64,000 nt of DNA from Thermomonospora echinospora (GTDB lineage: Bacteria > Actinomycetota > Actinomycetes > Streptosporangiales > Streptosporangiaceae), in NCBI RefSeq assembly GCF_900108175.1, contig NZ_FNVO01000018.1:62001-126000 (forward strand), written 5' to 3'. Below, one piece after another: positions 1 through 8,291 of the stretch (position 1 is its first letter; each line of letters opens with the position of its first letter). Position numbers and translations under genes: made by a program. Below the pieces are notes generated by a model. That model was not told the DNA's origin, ran no database searches, and saw only the letters and a program-made list of their open reading frames with translations.

Positions 1-421
1 CGACCGGCTGGCCGGGCGGATCGCGGTGATCGACCACGGCAAGGTGATCGCCGAGGGCACTCCGGGCGAGCTGAAGTCCTCGGTCGGCGCGGGCGCCGTG
101 CACGTCCGGCTGCGCGAGGCGTGGCAGCGCGAGCAGGCGCGCCAGGTGCTGGCGCGGACGCTGGACGCCCAGGTGCAGCTGGACGCCGACCCGGTGGCGC
201 TGACCGCCCGGATCATGGACGGCGGCACCCGGGACCGGGCCGCCGCCCAGGCGTCCCGCGCGCTGGCCGAACTCGACGAGGCCGGCATCACCGTGGACGA
301 CTTCTCCCTCGGCCAGCCCAGCCTGGACGAGGTGTTCCTGGCCCTCACCGGCCACCCCGCCGAGCAGGCGGACGACAGCGAGCAGGACGGCGAGCGGGAG
401 AGCGTGGAGGCGGCCAAATGA
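1..421 (+). CDS. ABC exporter ATP-binding subunit, C-terminal part (DrrA type)
   Basis: The gene enters from the left edge; the first full codon is at base 2. The visible 139 or so residues begin just after the nucleotide-binding motifs, with the stretch AVIDHGKVIAEGTPGELK that follows the H-loop in DrrA-type multidrug ABC ATPases. A C-terminal accessory domain of about 100 residues (DUF4162-like) follows, with the usual 'PSLDEVFLALTG' end and an acidic tail. Its stop overlaps the permease start (ATGA), so the two are translationally coupled. Walker A and B lie outside the window. The substrate cannot be told; the family exports lipophilic drugs or lipids. Confidence 0.9.
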   Translation, partial: DRLAGRIAVIDHGKVIAEGTPGELKSSVGAGAVHVRLREAWQREQARQVLARTLDAQVQLDADPVALTARIMDGGTRDRAAAQASRALAELDEAGITVDDFSLGQPSLDEVFLALTGHPAEQADDSEQDGERESVEAAK

Positions 422-1308
422 GCACTGCGAGCCCGGGGCAGGCGACCGGAACCTCCGAGTCGCCCGCGCGGACCGACCAGCCGGCGGTCCGGGACTACGT
501 TCCCTCCGCGGAGACGATCGCCGCCGTGCTGTCGCCCGGGGCGCGGCCGGCCCGGCCCAGCGCGCTGTCGGCGTCGGTCACGTTCGGCTGGCGGGCCATG
601 CTGAAGATCAAGCACGTGCCCGAGCAGCTGTTCGACGTCACCGCGTTCCCGATCATGATGACGCTGATGTTCACCTACCTGTTCGGCGGCGCGCTGGCCG
701 GGTCCACCAGGGAGTACCTGCAGTTCCTGCTGCCGGGGATCATGGTGATGAGCGTGGTGATGACCACCATGTACACCGGGGTCACGGTCAACAACGACAT
801 CGAGAAGGGCGTGTTCGACCGGTTCCGCAGCCTGCCGATGTGGCGGCCCGCCCCCATGGTCGGCTACCTGCTGGGCGACATGTTCCGCTACACGATGGGC
901 GCGACGGTGATCCTCGTGCTCGGCTTGGTGCTGGGCTTCCGTCCCGAGGGCGGCGTCGGCGGGGTGCTGGCCGGGATGGCGCTGCTGGTGGCCTTCTCGT
1001 TCGCCTTCTCGTGGGTGTGGACGATGTTCGGGCTGATGCTGCGCAGCGAGAAGTCGGTGATGGGGACCAGCATGCTGGTGCTGTTCCCGCTGACCTTCCT
1101 GTCCAACATCCTGGTCGACCCGGAGACCATGCCGGGCTGGCTGCAGGTGTTCGTGGACGTCAACCCGGTCGCCCACCTGGTGGCGGCGGTGCGCGGCCTG
1201 ATGGCCGGCGAGGTCGACACCGGCGAGCTGGTCTGGGTCACGGCGTCCGGCGGCGTGCTCATCGTGGTCTTCGGCACCCTGACCATGCGCCTGTACAACC
1301 GCAAGTGA
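418..1308 (+). CDS. ABC-2 type transporter permease (DrrB type)
   Basis: This 296-residue integral membrane protein is the permease partner of the ATPase just upstream. The ATG at 418 overlaps the ATPase stop by four bases, which fixes the start. A hydrophilic N-terminal stretch of about 55 residues precedes six hydrophobic segments. The family signature is seen in 'LPGIMVMSVVMTTMYTG' and 'FPLTFLSNILVDPETMPGWL', near the ABC-2 motif before the last helix. With the ATPase it should form a homodimeric exporter at the cytoplasmic membrane. A strong hairpin ends the operon directly after the stop. Substrate unknown. Confidence 0.93.
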   Translation: MSTASPGQATGTSESPARTDQPAVRDYVPSAETIAAVLSPGARPARPSALSASVTFGWRAMLKIKHVPEQLFDVTAFPIMMTLMFTYLFGGALAGSTREYLQFLLPGIMVMSVVMTTMYTGVTVNNDIEKGVFDRFRSLPMWRPAPMVGYLLGDMFRYTMGATVILVLGLVLGFRPEGGVGGVLAGMALLVAFSFAFSWVWTMFGLMLRSEKSVMGTSMLVLFPLTFLSNILVDPETMPGWLQVFVDVNPVAHLVAAVRGLMAGEVDTGELVWVTASGGVLIVVFGTLTMRLYNRK

Positions 1309-1315
1309 CCGTTGC

Positions 1316-1355
1316 GGAGAACGCCCGGCCCTGTCACAGGCGCCGGGCGTTCTCC
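1316..1355 (+). terminator. Rho-independent-type terminator after the ABC exporter
   Basis: Arms GGAGAACGCCCGG (1316-1328) and CCGGGCGTTCTCC (1343-1355) are perfectly complementary over 13 bp, with a small CCTG/CAGG stem inside the loop. It starts 8 bases after the permease stop. The following T-run is weak, as is usual in this GC range. Confidence 0.85.
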
Positions 1356-1468
1356 TGTTGCACGCGACACCGGCCTCCCCGCTCCCAGCACGAGCGCATG
1401 CCGACCGCACCAGGCGTCCTCCCGTTCCGGGGCGGGCAACGCCCATGACAGACCGCGCGGGCGGGGGT

Positions 1469-4400
1469 CTACAGGCGCCAGGAGATTTCGTGCGGCGGGC
1501 GGTAGACGCAGGTGGTGCCGGTGGAGACGGAGGCGCGGAGGTGGGCGGCCAGTTCGGGGTGGCGGTGGTCGAGGCGGCGCAGGGTGTCGCGGATGCGGGC
1601 GGTGACCGTCTTGCGGGCGCGTTCGGCCTCGTCGCCGAGGCGGCGGGTGCGTCCGGCCAGGCCGGCGGCGGCGCGCAGCTCGGCCAGCAGGGCCGCGCGT
1701 TCGCGGTCGCAGGCGGCGGCCCGGTCGTCGTCGCCCAGCGCGACGGCCCGGTCGATCTCCTCGTCCAGCTCGGCCAGACGGCGCTTGTAGCGAGTCTTGG
1801 CCTCCTCGTCCAGGACGGCGTCGCCGCCCAGGGCGCGGGCGGCGGCCGCCTCCCGGCCGCCCTCGGGGTTGGCCAGCCGGGACGCCGGGACGTCCGTACC
1901 GGGACGGGAGAGCAGCAGGTGCAGGTCGCGCAGGCCTTTGGCGTCGGGCATGTGAACGAGACGGCCCGCGTACGCCAGCGACCAGACCTCCCCGTCGAAG
2001 CGGAACTCGTTGACGTCCACGCCATGGTCGGTCACCGGCGTGGGCCGTTCGCGGGCGCGGCGGGCACGCTCCACGATGTGGCGCATGCCGAGTTCGGCGG
2101 CGTCCCGCTCCACTTCGTCCAGCAGTGCGGCGGCGGCCTCGGACGAGCCCCGGGCCGCCAGCGACCGCGCCAGGCCGGCGCGGGCCTCGATCGCCCAGGG
2201 ATGCGCCCCGAGCCGGTCGGCCGACACGGCGGCGGCGGTGAACCCGGCGACCGCCTCGTCCCAGCGTTCCTGGGCGGCGTCGACCATCGCCAGCCAGAGC
2301 CGGTACGGGCCGCTGATGTCACATCCGTACACCGACACCGCCCACTGGTCGACGTAGGGGGTCAGGGCGGCGCGGGCCCGCTCGCACAGCTCCGGGTCCC
2401 GGGTGGCCGCCGCGACCTGTGCCTGGAACCGCAGCCACAGCGGGGCGTAGGTGCCGCTGATCGGTTTACCCGAGGTGGTGAGCGCCTCCAGATGGCGCAG
2501 CGCGGTGCCCAGGTCATCACGGTACAGCGCCGTGATGCCCTCCAGCAGCCGGGCGTGGACGCCGTCGCGCGAGGGACGCTGCCCCGGCAGCCCGTCCAGC
2601 TCGTCCGTGCGGCCCTGCAGCATGAGCAGCGCCCACCGCAGGTGGTGGAGCATGCCGGAGAAGTCGCCGTGCTCGGTCTCGCCGAAGCAGGTCACCTCTT
2701 CGAGCAGCCCGTCCGCCTCCTCGAAGCGGCCTTGCAGGCCCGCGATGATGCTTCGGTCCACCAGCGTGGCGACCTTGAGGCGGGGCAGGTCCTCGCGTTC
2801 GGCCACGGTGACGAAGGCGTCGAGGGCGTCCAGGTAGCGCGGATCGCCCTGCTCCAGCAGCGCCACCCAGCGCAGTGAGGAGGCCATGGCGGTCATGTCG
2901 GGGTCTGCGCCCCGGTCGGCGAGCGCGGACAGCTCGTAGGTGAGCCGTTCCCGCTCGGCGGCGGTGCCCGGCCCCCAGATGAGGTCGTGCATCGTCCACA
3001 GCGTGAACGCCAGCAGGTTGTCGTCCCGCTCGCGCCGGGCGAGCGCGGTGGTGTGCAGGGTCAGCTCCCTGGCCAGCCGGTCGCGCGGCGCCCGCTCGAC
3101 GTCCCGGTCCTCCCCGAGCAGCGCGCGGTGCGCCTCGGGCAGCAGGTCCTCCTGCCGGCCATGGTGGTCGTGGAGGTACAGGCTGAGCGCGACCCGTGCC
3201 AGCACGGCCGGGTCACCGGACTCCCGGGCGCGGGCGACCGCGGTCCGCAGCACCGACCACGCCTGCTCGCTCTCGCCGCAGTGGTACAGCTCGCGGGTCA
3301 TGTCCAGGGCGATGAGCGCCTGCCTGCCCGGCCCGAGCGCGGCGGCCGCCTCCAGCGCGCGGCGCCAGTGCCCGAGGGACTCCTCGACCGACAGCCTGCT
3401 GCTCGCGTGGCGGGCGGCGTCCAGGAGCCGGTCGACCACCTGCGCGGGTTCCAGCACGTCCCGGGCGAGGTGGGCGTGCCGGGCCAGCTCGGCGGGCTGG
3501 ACGTCGCCGGCCAGGTCGGCAGATCGCTCCACCGCCCGGACGACCTCGGCGTGCCGCCGCGCGGCCGCGGCCTCGTCGAGGGTGTCGTACAGGGTCTCGC
3601 GGACGAGGTCGTGCGCGAAGGCGAAGCGGCCCCCGCCGAGCGTCACCGCGAGCCGGGCGGCCACCGCCTGGTCGAGCAGCCGGTCCACGTGCGCGGCCGG
3701 CTCCGCGGCGACGGCCGCCAGCAGCCGCCGGTGGAACTCGCGGCCGAGCACCGCCGCCGTGGTCAGCAGCCGTACGACCGGCTCGGGCAGCAGCGACAGC
3801 CGCCGCTGGACGGCGTCGCGCACTCCCGGGGCGATGGCGTCCACCGGGCTTCCGCCGTGCCACAGCCGGGCCGCCTGCTCCACGAAGAACGGGTTGCCCC
3901 CGGTGCGCCGGTGCACCTCGGCGACCAGGGCGTCGTCCGGCCGCCGGCCGACCGTACGGGCCATCAGCTCACCGACTTCAGCGCGGTCGAGCCCGGTCAG
4001 CGTCACCACGGTCGCCCTGGTGACCAGGGACGAGATCAGCGGGCGCAGCGGGTGCTCGGCCCACTCCACCTCGACGTCCCGGTAGGTGCCCACCAGCAGC
4101 AGCCGCTCGAACCAGGTGTGCTGCGCGGCGAACTCCAGCAGCCGGACCGACGCGGTGTCGGCCCAGTGCAGGTCGTCCAGGACGACCATCAGCGGGCGCC
4201 GCTGCGAGGCCGACACCAGCGCGGTGGTCACCCCGTCGTAGAGGACGAAGCCGCCGGGCTCGTCGGCGCCGGGCGTCTGTCCCGGATGCTCGCCGAGCAG
4301 CACGGCCAGCGCGCCGTCGGCGGCGTCCTCCAGCGCGGCCCACTCCTCGGCGGTGCAGGCCCTGCGCAGACCCCGGACGACCTGCATCCACGGCCAGTGG

Positions 4401-4621
4401 CCGGGGGCGCCGCCGGACTCCCAGCACGAGCCACTCAGCACCAGCGCGCCCCGCCGTCTGGCCTCCACCGCCGCGCCGGTGACCAGCGTGGTCTTGCCGA
4501 TGCCCGCCTCGCCGGCGACCAGTACCAGCCCACCGTGGCTGTCGATGACGCGGGAGATCTCGCCGTGCAGCATCCCGGCGGCGTGCTCGCGCCCGATCAG
4601 CGGGGGTGTCACGGGTGTCAT
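1469..4621 (-). CDS. Large AAA+ ATPase with long helical-repeat region (LAL-like, no LuxR HTH)
   Basis: This is a 1050-residue protein. An N-terminal AAA+ module carries Walker A GEAGIGKTT (about 37-45) and a Walker B with VVLDDLHWAD about 100 residues later, as in the MalT/LAL regulators. A TPR-like helical region of about 600 residues follows. The C-terminus has the element seen in many actinobacterial AAA proteins (FRFDGEVWSLAYAGR, then DAKGLRDLHLLLSRPG) and a charged coiled segment with many Arg/Glu. No LuxR-type HTH is visible, so it may signal through protein contacts or an unrecognised DNA-binding end. ATG at 4621 is chosen because the ATPase domain starts about 10 residues later; a longer upstream reading is low in coding character. 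It is divergent from the XRE regulator gene. Role unknown. Confidence 0.85.
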   Translation of the reverse strand: MTPVTPPLIGREHAAGMLHGEISRVIDSHGGLVLVAGEAGIGKTTLVTGAAVEARRRGALVLSGSCWESGGAPGHWPWMQVVRGLRRACTAEEWAALEDAADGALAVLLGEHPGQTPGADEPGGFVLYDGVTTALVSASQRRPLMVVLDDLHWADTASVRLLEFAAQHTWFERLLLVGTYRDVEVEWAEHPLRPLISSLVTRATVVTLTGLDRAEVGELMARTVGRRPDDALVAEVHRRTGGNPFFVEQAARLWHGGSPVDAIAPGVRDAVQRRLSLLPEPVVRLLTTAAVLGREFHRRLLAAVAAEPAAHVDRLLDQAVAARLAVTLGGGRFAFAHDLVRETLYDTLDEAAAARRHAEVVRAVERSADLAGDVQPAELARHAHLARDVLEPAQVVDRLLDAARHASSRLSVEESLGHWRRALEAAAALGPGRQALIALDMTRELYHCGESEQAWSVLRTAVARARESGDPAVLARVALSLYLHDHHGRQEDLLPEAHRALLGEDRDVERAPRDRLARELTLHTTALARRERDDNLLAFTLWTMHDLIWGPGTAAERERLTYELSALADRGADPDMTAMASSLRWVALLEQGDPRYLDALDAFVTVAEREDLPRLKVATLVDRSIIAGLQGRFEEADGLLEEVTCFGETEHGDFSGMLHHLRWALLMLQGRTDELDGLPGQRPSRDGVHARLLEGITALYRDDLGTALRHLEALTTSGKPISGTYAPLWLRFQAQVAAATRDPELCERARAALTPYVDQWAVSVYGCDISGPYRLWLAMVDAAQERWDEAVAGFTAAAVSADRLGAHPWAIEARAGLARSLAARGSSEAAAALLDEVERDAAELGMRHIVERARRARERPTPVTDHGVDVNEFRFDGEVWSLAYAGRLVHMPDAKGLRDLHLLLSRPGTDVPASRLANPEGGREAAAARALGGDAVLDEEAKTRYKRRLAELDEEIDRAVALGDDDRAAACDRERAALLAELRAAAGLAGRTRRLGDEAERARKTVTARIRDTLRRLDHRHPELAAHLRASVSTGTTCVYRPPHEISWRL

Positions 4622-4967
4622 GGCCGCCGTCTCCGTGTGCTGCGCCTGGTCGTCCCGATGCCGGTGCCCCCGCCGGGGAGGGACCGTTCTCCGGATTAGA
4701 ACAAGGTATCGAATCCGGTCGGCACACGCGACGGTTTCGGCTCTGGGACGGGTGGTCCCGCTCCGGGTACCAGGCACGCTCAGGGTCCCCATAGAGAACG
4801 CCATTAATGGAGATGCCACAGTTTTTTCGAGCCCGTCCGAAACCTGCGACGGCGGCGCGATTACCCGCCCCGAAGTCCGCGTATTCGGCAAAGGACGGCT
4901 GCGGTACGCGATTAGCATGAGAGGCTTCGGAGCTGTCCGGCGTTTATGTCGTGGTGGGGGCGAGAGC
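4622..4967. other. Divergent intergenic region between the AAA+ ATPase and the XRE regulator
   Basis: About 345 bases with no convincing gene. It should hold both promoters. A perfect 10-bp palindrome CCATTAATGG lies at 4801-4810 next to a T-rich run, an AT-rich spot that may be a regulator site. I could not assign -35/-10 boxes with confidence. Confidence 0.4.
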
Positions 4968-5861
4968 ATGGACGACGCTATGGCCGGTGTTCCCGTGCTG
5001 GAGGCCGAGGAGGCGGGGCCGACGGCGCTGCGCATGCTGCTGGGGACCCGGCTGCGGCGGCTGCGCGAGGGCCGGGGCGTCACCCGCGAGGAGGCGGCGG
5101 GGGTCATCGGGGCGTCCCCCTCCAAGATCAGCCGGATGGAGCTGGGCCGGCACGGCTTCAAACCGCGGAACGTGACCGACCTGCTCGACCTGTACGGGGT
5201 GGACGATCCGGCCGAGCGGGAGGCGCTGCTGACGCTCGTCGAGCAGGCCGCCGCGCCCGGCTGGTGGCAGCCCTACGGTGACGTGGTGCCCCCCTGGTTC
5301 GAGCCCTACCTGGGGATGGAGCAGTCGGCCGCGGTCATCCGCACCTACGAAGTGCAGTTCGTCCCCGGCCTGCTGCAGACCCCCGGCTACGCCCGCGCGG
5401 TGATCCGGCTGGGGAGCGAGGACCCGCCGCCGGAGGAGGTCGAGCGCCGGGTGGCCCTGCGGATGCGGCGGGCGCGGATCCTGCACCGCCGGGCCGGGGC
5501 GCCTCGGCTGTGGGCGGTCATCGACGAGGGGGCGCTGCGCCGGGCGGTCTGCGATCCGCCGACCATGCGCGAGCAGATCGACCACCTGATCGAGATGTCC
5601 CGGGCGGCCCATGTGAACGTGCAGGTGCTGCCGTTCTCGGCCGGAGGGCATCCGGCGGCCGGCGGGCCGATCTGCATCCTGCGCTTCGCCCAGCGGGAAC
5701 TGCCCGACATGGTCTATCTGGAGCAGTTGTCCAGCGCCCGATATCCCGCCAACGAATCCGAACTGACCCGCTACCGGCACATCATGGACCGGCTGGTGGT
5801 GCAGGCCGCGCCGCCGGACGAGACCACCGCGCTCCTGCACCGTATTCGCGCACGGCTGTGA
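4968..5861 (+). CDS. XRE-family regulator with DUF5753 domain
   Basis: A 297-residue protein. An N-terminal helix-turn-helix (about 20-75; ASPSKISRMELGRHG) is followed by the DUF5753 domain (about 100-290), with its usual YEVQFVPGLLQTPGYARAVI segment. These actinomycete proteins are typically paired with small DUF397 proteins and act in differentiation-linked regulation; no DUF397 gene is adjacent here. The ATG at 4968 is chosen over the one at 4980 because a GGGGGCGAG Shine-Dalgarno lies just upstream. Target unknown. Confidence 0.92.
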   Translation: MDDAMAGVPVLEAEEAGPTALRMLLGTRLRRLREGRGVTREEAAGVIGASPSKISRMELGRHGFKPRNVTDLLDLYGVDDPAEREALLTLVEQAAAPGWWQPYGDVVPPWFEPYLGMEQSAAVIRTYEVQFVPGLLQTPGYARAVIRLGSEDPPPEEVERRVALRMRRARILHRRAGAPRLWAVIDEGALRRAVCDPPTMREQIDHLIEMSRAAHVNVQVLPFSAGGHPAAGGPICILRFAQRELPDMVYLEQLSSARYPANESELTRYRHIMDRLVVQAAPPDETTALLHRIRARL

Positions 5862-5866
5862 CCTTT

Positions 5867-5892
5867 CGCGATCGTGAACCGCGATCGTGAAC
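5867..5892. repeat. Tandem 13-bp repeat, two copies
   Basis: CGCGATCGTGAAC occurs twice head to tail (5867-5879 and 5880-5892) between the converging XRE and recQ genes. It contains the 6-bp palindrome CGATCG. No function can be given; it is not a terminator hairpin. Confidence 0.6.
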
Positions 5893-5905
5893 GGTGCCGG
5901 GCGGC

Positions 5906-7756
5906 TCAGGCGTCCGGGGCGTCCTCGTCGGCGAGGACGTCGAGGATCTGCCGGCCGTACTTGGTCAGCTTGCTCTCGCCGATCCCCGATATCGAGCCCA
6001 GCTCGGCCAGGGAGGACGGCGTCCGTACCGCGATCTCCCGCAGCGTCGCGTCATGGAAGATCACGTACGCGGGCACGCCCTGCTCCTTGGCGGTGGCGGC
6101 GCGCCAGGCGCGCAGCCGCTCGAACAGCGGCAGCGCCTCCTGCGGCAGCTCGGCGGGGGCCTTGCGCTCCTTGGCCGCCTTCGCCGTCTTGGCAGGGCGT
6201 TCCGGCTCCCGCCGCAGCGGCACCTTGCGCTGCTGGAACAGCACCTCGGCACTGGCGGGGGTGAGGGCGAGCGTGCCGTAGTCGGACTCCACGGCCAGCA
6301 GCCCCTGGGCCAGCAACTGGCGGATGACGCCGCGCCACTCCCCCTCCTTGAGCTCGGCACCGACGCCGAACGGCTTGAGCTCGTGGTGGGCGTTCTGGGT
6401 GATCTTGGGGGTCTGCTTGCCGAGCAGGATGTCGATGATGTGGCCGGCGCCGAACCGCTGGCCGCGTTCCTTCCACAGCCGGTGGACGACCGACAGCACC
6501 TTCTGCGCGGCGATCGTGCCGTCCCAGGACTGTGGCGGCGCCAGGCAGGTGTCGCAGTTGCCGCAGGGGGCGCCCTGCTCGCCGAAGTAGTTCAGCAGTT
6601 GCACCCGGCGGCACTCGACCGTCTCGCACAGCGCCAGCATCGCGTCCAGGTGCATGCCGAGCCGGCGGCGGTGGGCGGCGTCGCCCTCGGAGGTGTCGAT
6701 CAGCCGCCGCTGCTGGACGACGTCGGCCAGCCCGTAGGCCAGCCAGGCGGTGGACGGCAGCCCGTCGCGTCCGGCCCGGCCGGTCTCCTGGTAGTAGCCC
6801 TCGACCGACTTGGGCAGGTCCAGGTGGGCGACGAACCGCACGTCGGGCTTGTCGATGCCCATCCCGAACGCGATGGTGGCGACCACGATCAGCCCGTCCT
6901 CGCGCAGGAAGCGGGCCTGGTTGGCGGCGCGGGTGCGCGCGTCCAGCCCGGCGTGGTACGGCACCGCCTCGATGCCCTGCTCCACCAGCCAGGCGGCCGT
7001 CTTCTCCACCGACGAGCGCGACAGGCAGTAGACGATGCCGGCGTCCCCGTCGTGCTCGGTGCGCAGCAGGTGCAGCAACTGCCGCTTGGGGTCGTTCTTG
7101 GGGACGATGCGGTACTGGATGTTGGGCCGGTCGAAGCTGGCCACGAAGTGGCGGGCGTGCTCCAGGTCGAGCCGGGAGGCGATCTCGGCGTGGGTGGCCC
7201 GGGTGGCGGTCGCGGTGAGCGCGATGCGCGGCACGTCCGGCCAGCGCTCGTGCAGCTGGGACAGCTCCAGGTAGTCGGGCCGGAAGTCGTGCCCCCACTG
7301 GGCCACGCAGTGCGCCTCGTCGATGGCGAACAGCGCGATGCGGCCGCGCTCCAGCAGCCGCACCGTGGACTCCACCCGCAGCCGTTCCGGCGCCAGGTAG
7401 AGCAGGTCCAGCTCACCGGCCAGGAAAGCGGCCTCGACGGTGCGGCGCTCGTCGTAGTCCTGGGTGGAGTTGAGGAAGCCGGCCCGCACGCCCGCGGCGT
7501 TCAGCGCGTCCACCTGGTCCTGCATGAGCGCGATCAGCGGCGAGACGACCACGCCCACCCCGTCCCGCACCAGCGCGGGGATCTGGTAGCACAGCGACTT
7601 GCCGCCGCCGGTCGGCATCAGCACCAGCGCGTCACCGCCGGCGATCACATGCTCGATGATCTCCTGCTGGCCGGGGCGGAAGGAGTCGTAGCCGAAGACG
7701 CGCGAGAGCACCCGCGACGCTTCGCTCACCTGGGAGACGGTATCGGGGGCAGCCAC
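5906..7756 (-). CDS. recQ: ATP-dependent DNA helicase RecQ
   Basis: A 616-residue superfamily 2 helicase that unwinds DNA 3'-5' in recombination and repair. Visible motifs are Walker A MPTGGGKS (47-54), motif II DEAH (146-149), the aromatic-rich loop [11 protein letters not shown], motif VI with [10 protein letters not shown], and the RQC zinc cluster (C..., then CGNCDTC). A winged helix and a C-terminal HRDC domain (about 535-605) follow. Length fits full RecQ. The start is GTG at 7756 with only a weak ribosome site. It stands alone and is convergent with the XRE gene. Confidence 0.96.
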   Translation of the reverse strand: MAAPDTVSQVSEASRVLSRVFGYDSFRPGQQEIIEHVIAGGDALVLMPTGGGKSLCYQIPALVRDGVGVVVSPLIALMQDQVDALNAAGVRAGFLNSTQDYDERRTVEAAFLAGELDLLYLAPERLRVESTVRLLERGRIALFAIDEAHCVAQWGHDFRPDYLELSQLHERWPDVPRIALTATATRATHAEIASRLDLEHARHFVASFDRPNIQYRIVPKNDPKRQLLHLLRTEHDGDAGIVYCLSRSSVEKTAAWLVEQGIEAVPYHAGLDARTRAANQARFLREDGLIVVATIAFGMGIDKPDVRFVAHLDLPKSVEGYYQETGRAGRDGLPSTAWLAYGLADVVQQRRLIDTSEGDAAHRRRLGMHLDAMLALCETVECRRVQLLNYFGEQGAPCGNCDTCLAPPQSWDGTIAAQKVLSVVHRLWKERGQRFGAGHIIDILLGKQTPKITQNAHHELKPFGVGAELKEGEWRGVIRQLLAQGLLAVESDYGTLALTPASAEVLFQQRKVPLRREPERPAKTAKAAKERKAPAELPQEALPLFERLRAWRAATAKEQGVPAYVIFHDATLREIAVRTPSSLAELGSISGIGESKLTKYGRQILDVLADEDAPDA

Positions 7757-7818
7757 CCGCCCACTCTATGAGCACGCGGGCGGCCGCGCGGCCCGAAGAC
7801 GTTCCTGGGGAGAACCGT

Positions 7819-7953
7819 TCAGGCCAGCTTCGCCAGCACGATCCCCGAGACGATCAGAGTGAGCGCGGCGATCCGGCCCGCGCCGACGGGATCGTCGTTC
7901 AGCACGACGCCGAGGGTGATCGCGCCCACCGCGCCGATGCCGGTGAAGACCGC
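7819..7953 (-). pseudogene. Remnant of an SMR-family multidrug efflux gene (C-terminal quarter)
   Basis: Read on the minus strand, the last 42-44 codons before the stop at 7819 match the C-terminal end of small multidrug resistance proteins: TGIGAVGAITLGVVLNDD, then the final helix ending IVSGIVLAKLA. The upstream three quarters, with the first helices and the catalytic Glu, are gone. At 7948-7953 homology stops abruptly and runs into the opposite-strand TetR remnant. The minus-strand reading continues open to 8130, but that part is only the shadow of the TetR remnant. Not functional. Confidence 0.7.
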
Positions 7954-8115
7954 GCGTCGATCGCCGTCGCGCTCCTGGACGAGCACGAACGAGCACTCCA
8001 GGACAGGCTGCTGCGCGGGGAGCCGCCGCTGGGGCCGGGAGCGCCCCCCGCCGACCGGCTGGCTGCCTTCTACGCCGCCCTGGCCCGCCTGGCCCGCTCC
8101 GTACTGCCCGCCTGA
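7948..8115 (+). pseudogene. Remnant of a TetR-family regulator (C-terminal part)
   Basis: From about 7948 the plus strand encodes DRASIAVALLDEHERALQ and a following LAAFYAALARLARSVLPA, ending at a TGA (8113-8115). This reads like the ligand-binding half of TetR regulators. The N-terminal HTH is missing; the reading frame to the left overlaps the SMR remnant and has no TetR character. The arrangement fits one deletion that removed the 5' halves of two divergent genes (pump and its repressor) with the promoter between them. Confidence 0.65.
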
Positions 8116-8152
8116 GCGGGGTGGCTCCATCGAACGCAGCGGGCGTTGGTAT

Positions 8153-8171
8153 GTTGCATGTTACGTACAAC
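8153..8171. promoter_or_regulatory. Imperfect palindrome, probable GntR/FCD operator upstream of the HOT gene
   Basis: GTTGCATGTTACGTACAAC is a 19-bp sequence with 7 of 9 base pairs symmetric and outer arms GTTG/CAAC. It lies about 120 bases before the transhydrogenase start. Short TTG...CAA palindromes are the usual sites of FCD-type GntR regulators, and one such gene ends this cluster (12703). Assignment to that regulator is inference. Confidence 0.5.
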
Positions 8172-8291
8172 GCTTCCCGACGGTTCGAGCACGTCTTCGG
8201 GCACGTCTGGGAGCGGGGACGGCAGGGAGGTCTCCGTACGACGTCGACCAGCCCCGTCCGGGTTCTCCCCCAAACCCCAAGGAGCGTCGCC

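Noticed and set aside
1358-2878. Long plus-strand open frame of 506 codons opposite the AAA+ ATPase
   Set aside because: Opposite-strand shadow of a GC-rich gene; composition is Gly/Gln/Arg/Ala without domain motifs, while the minus frame has clear ATPase motifs.
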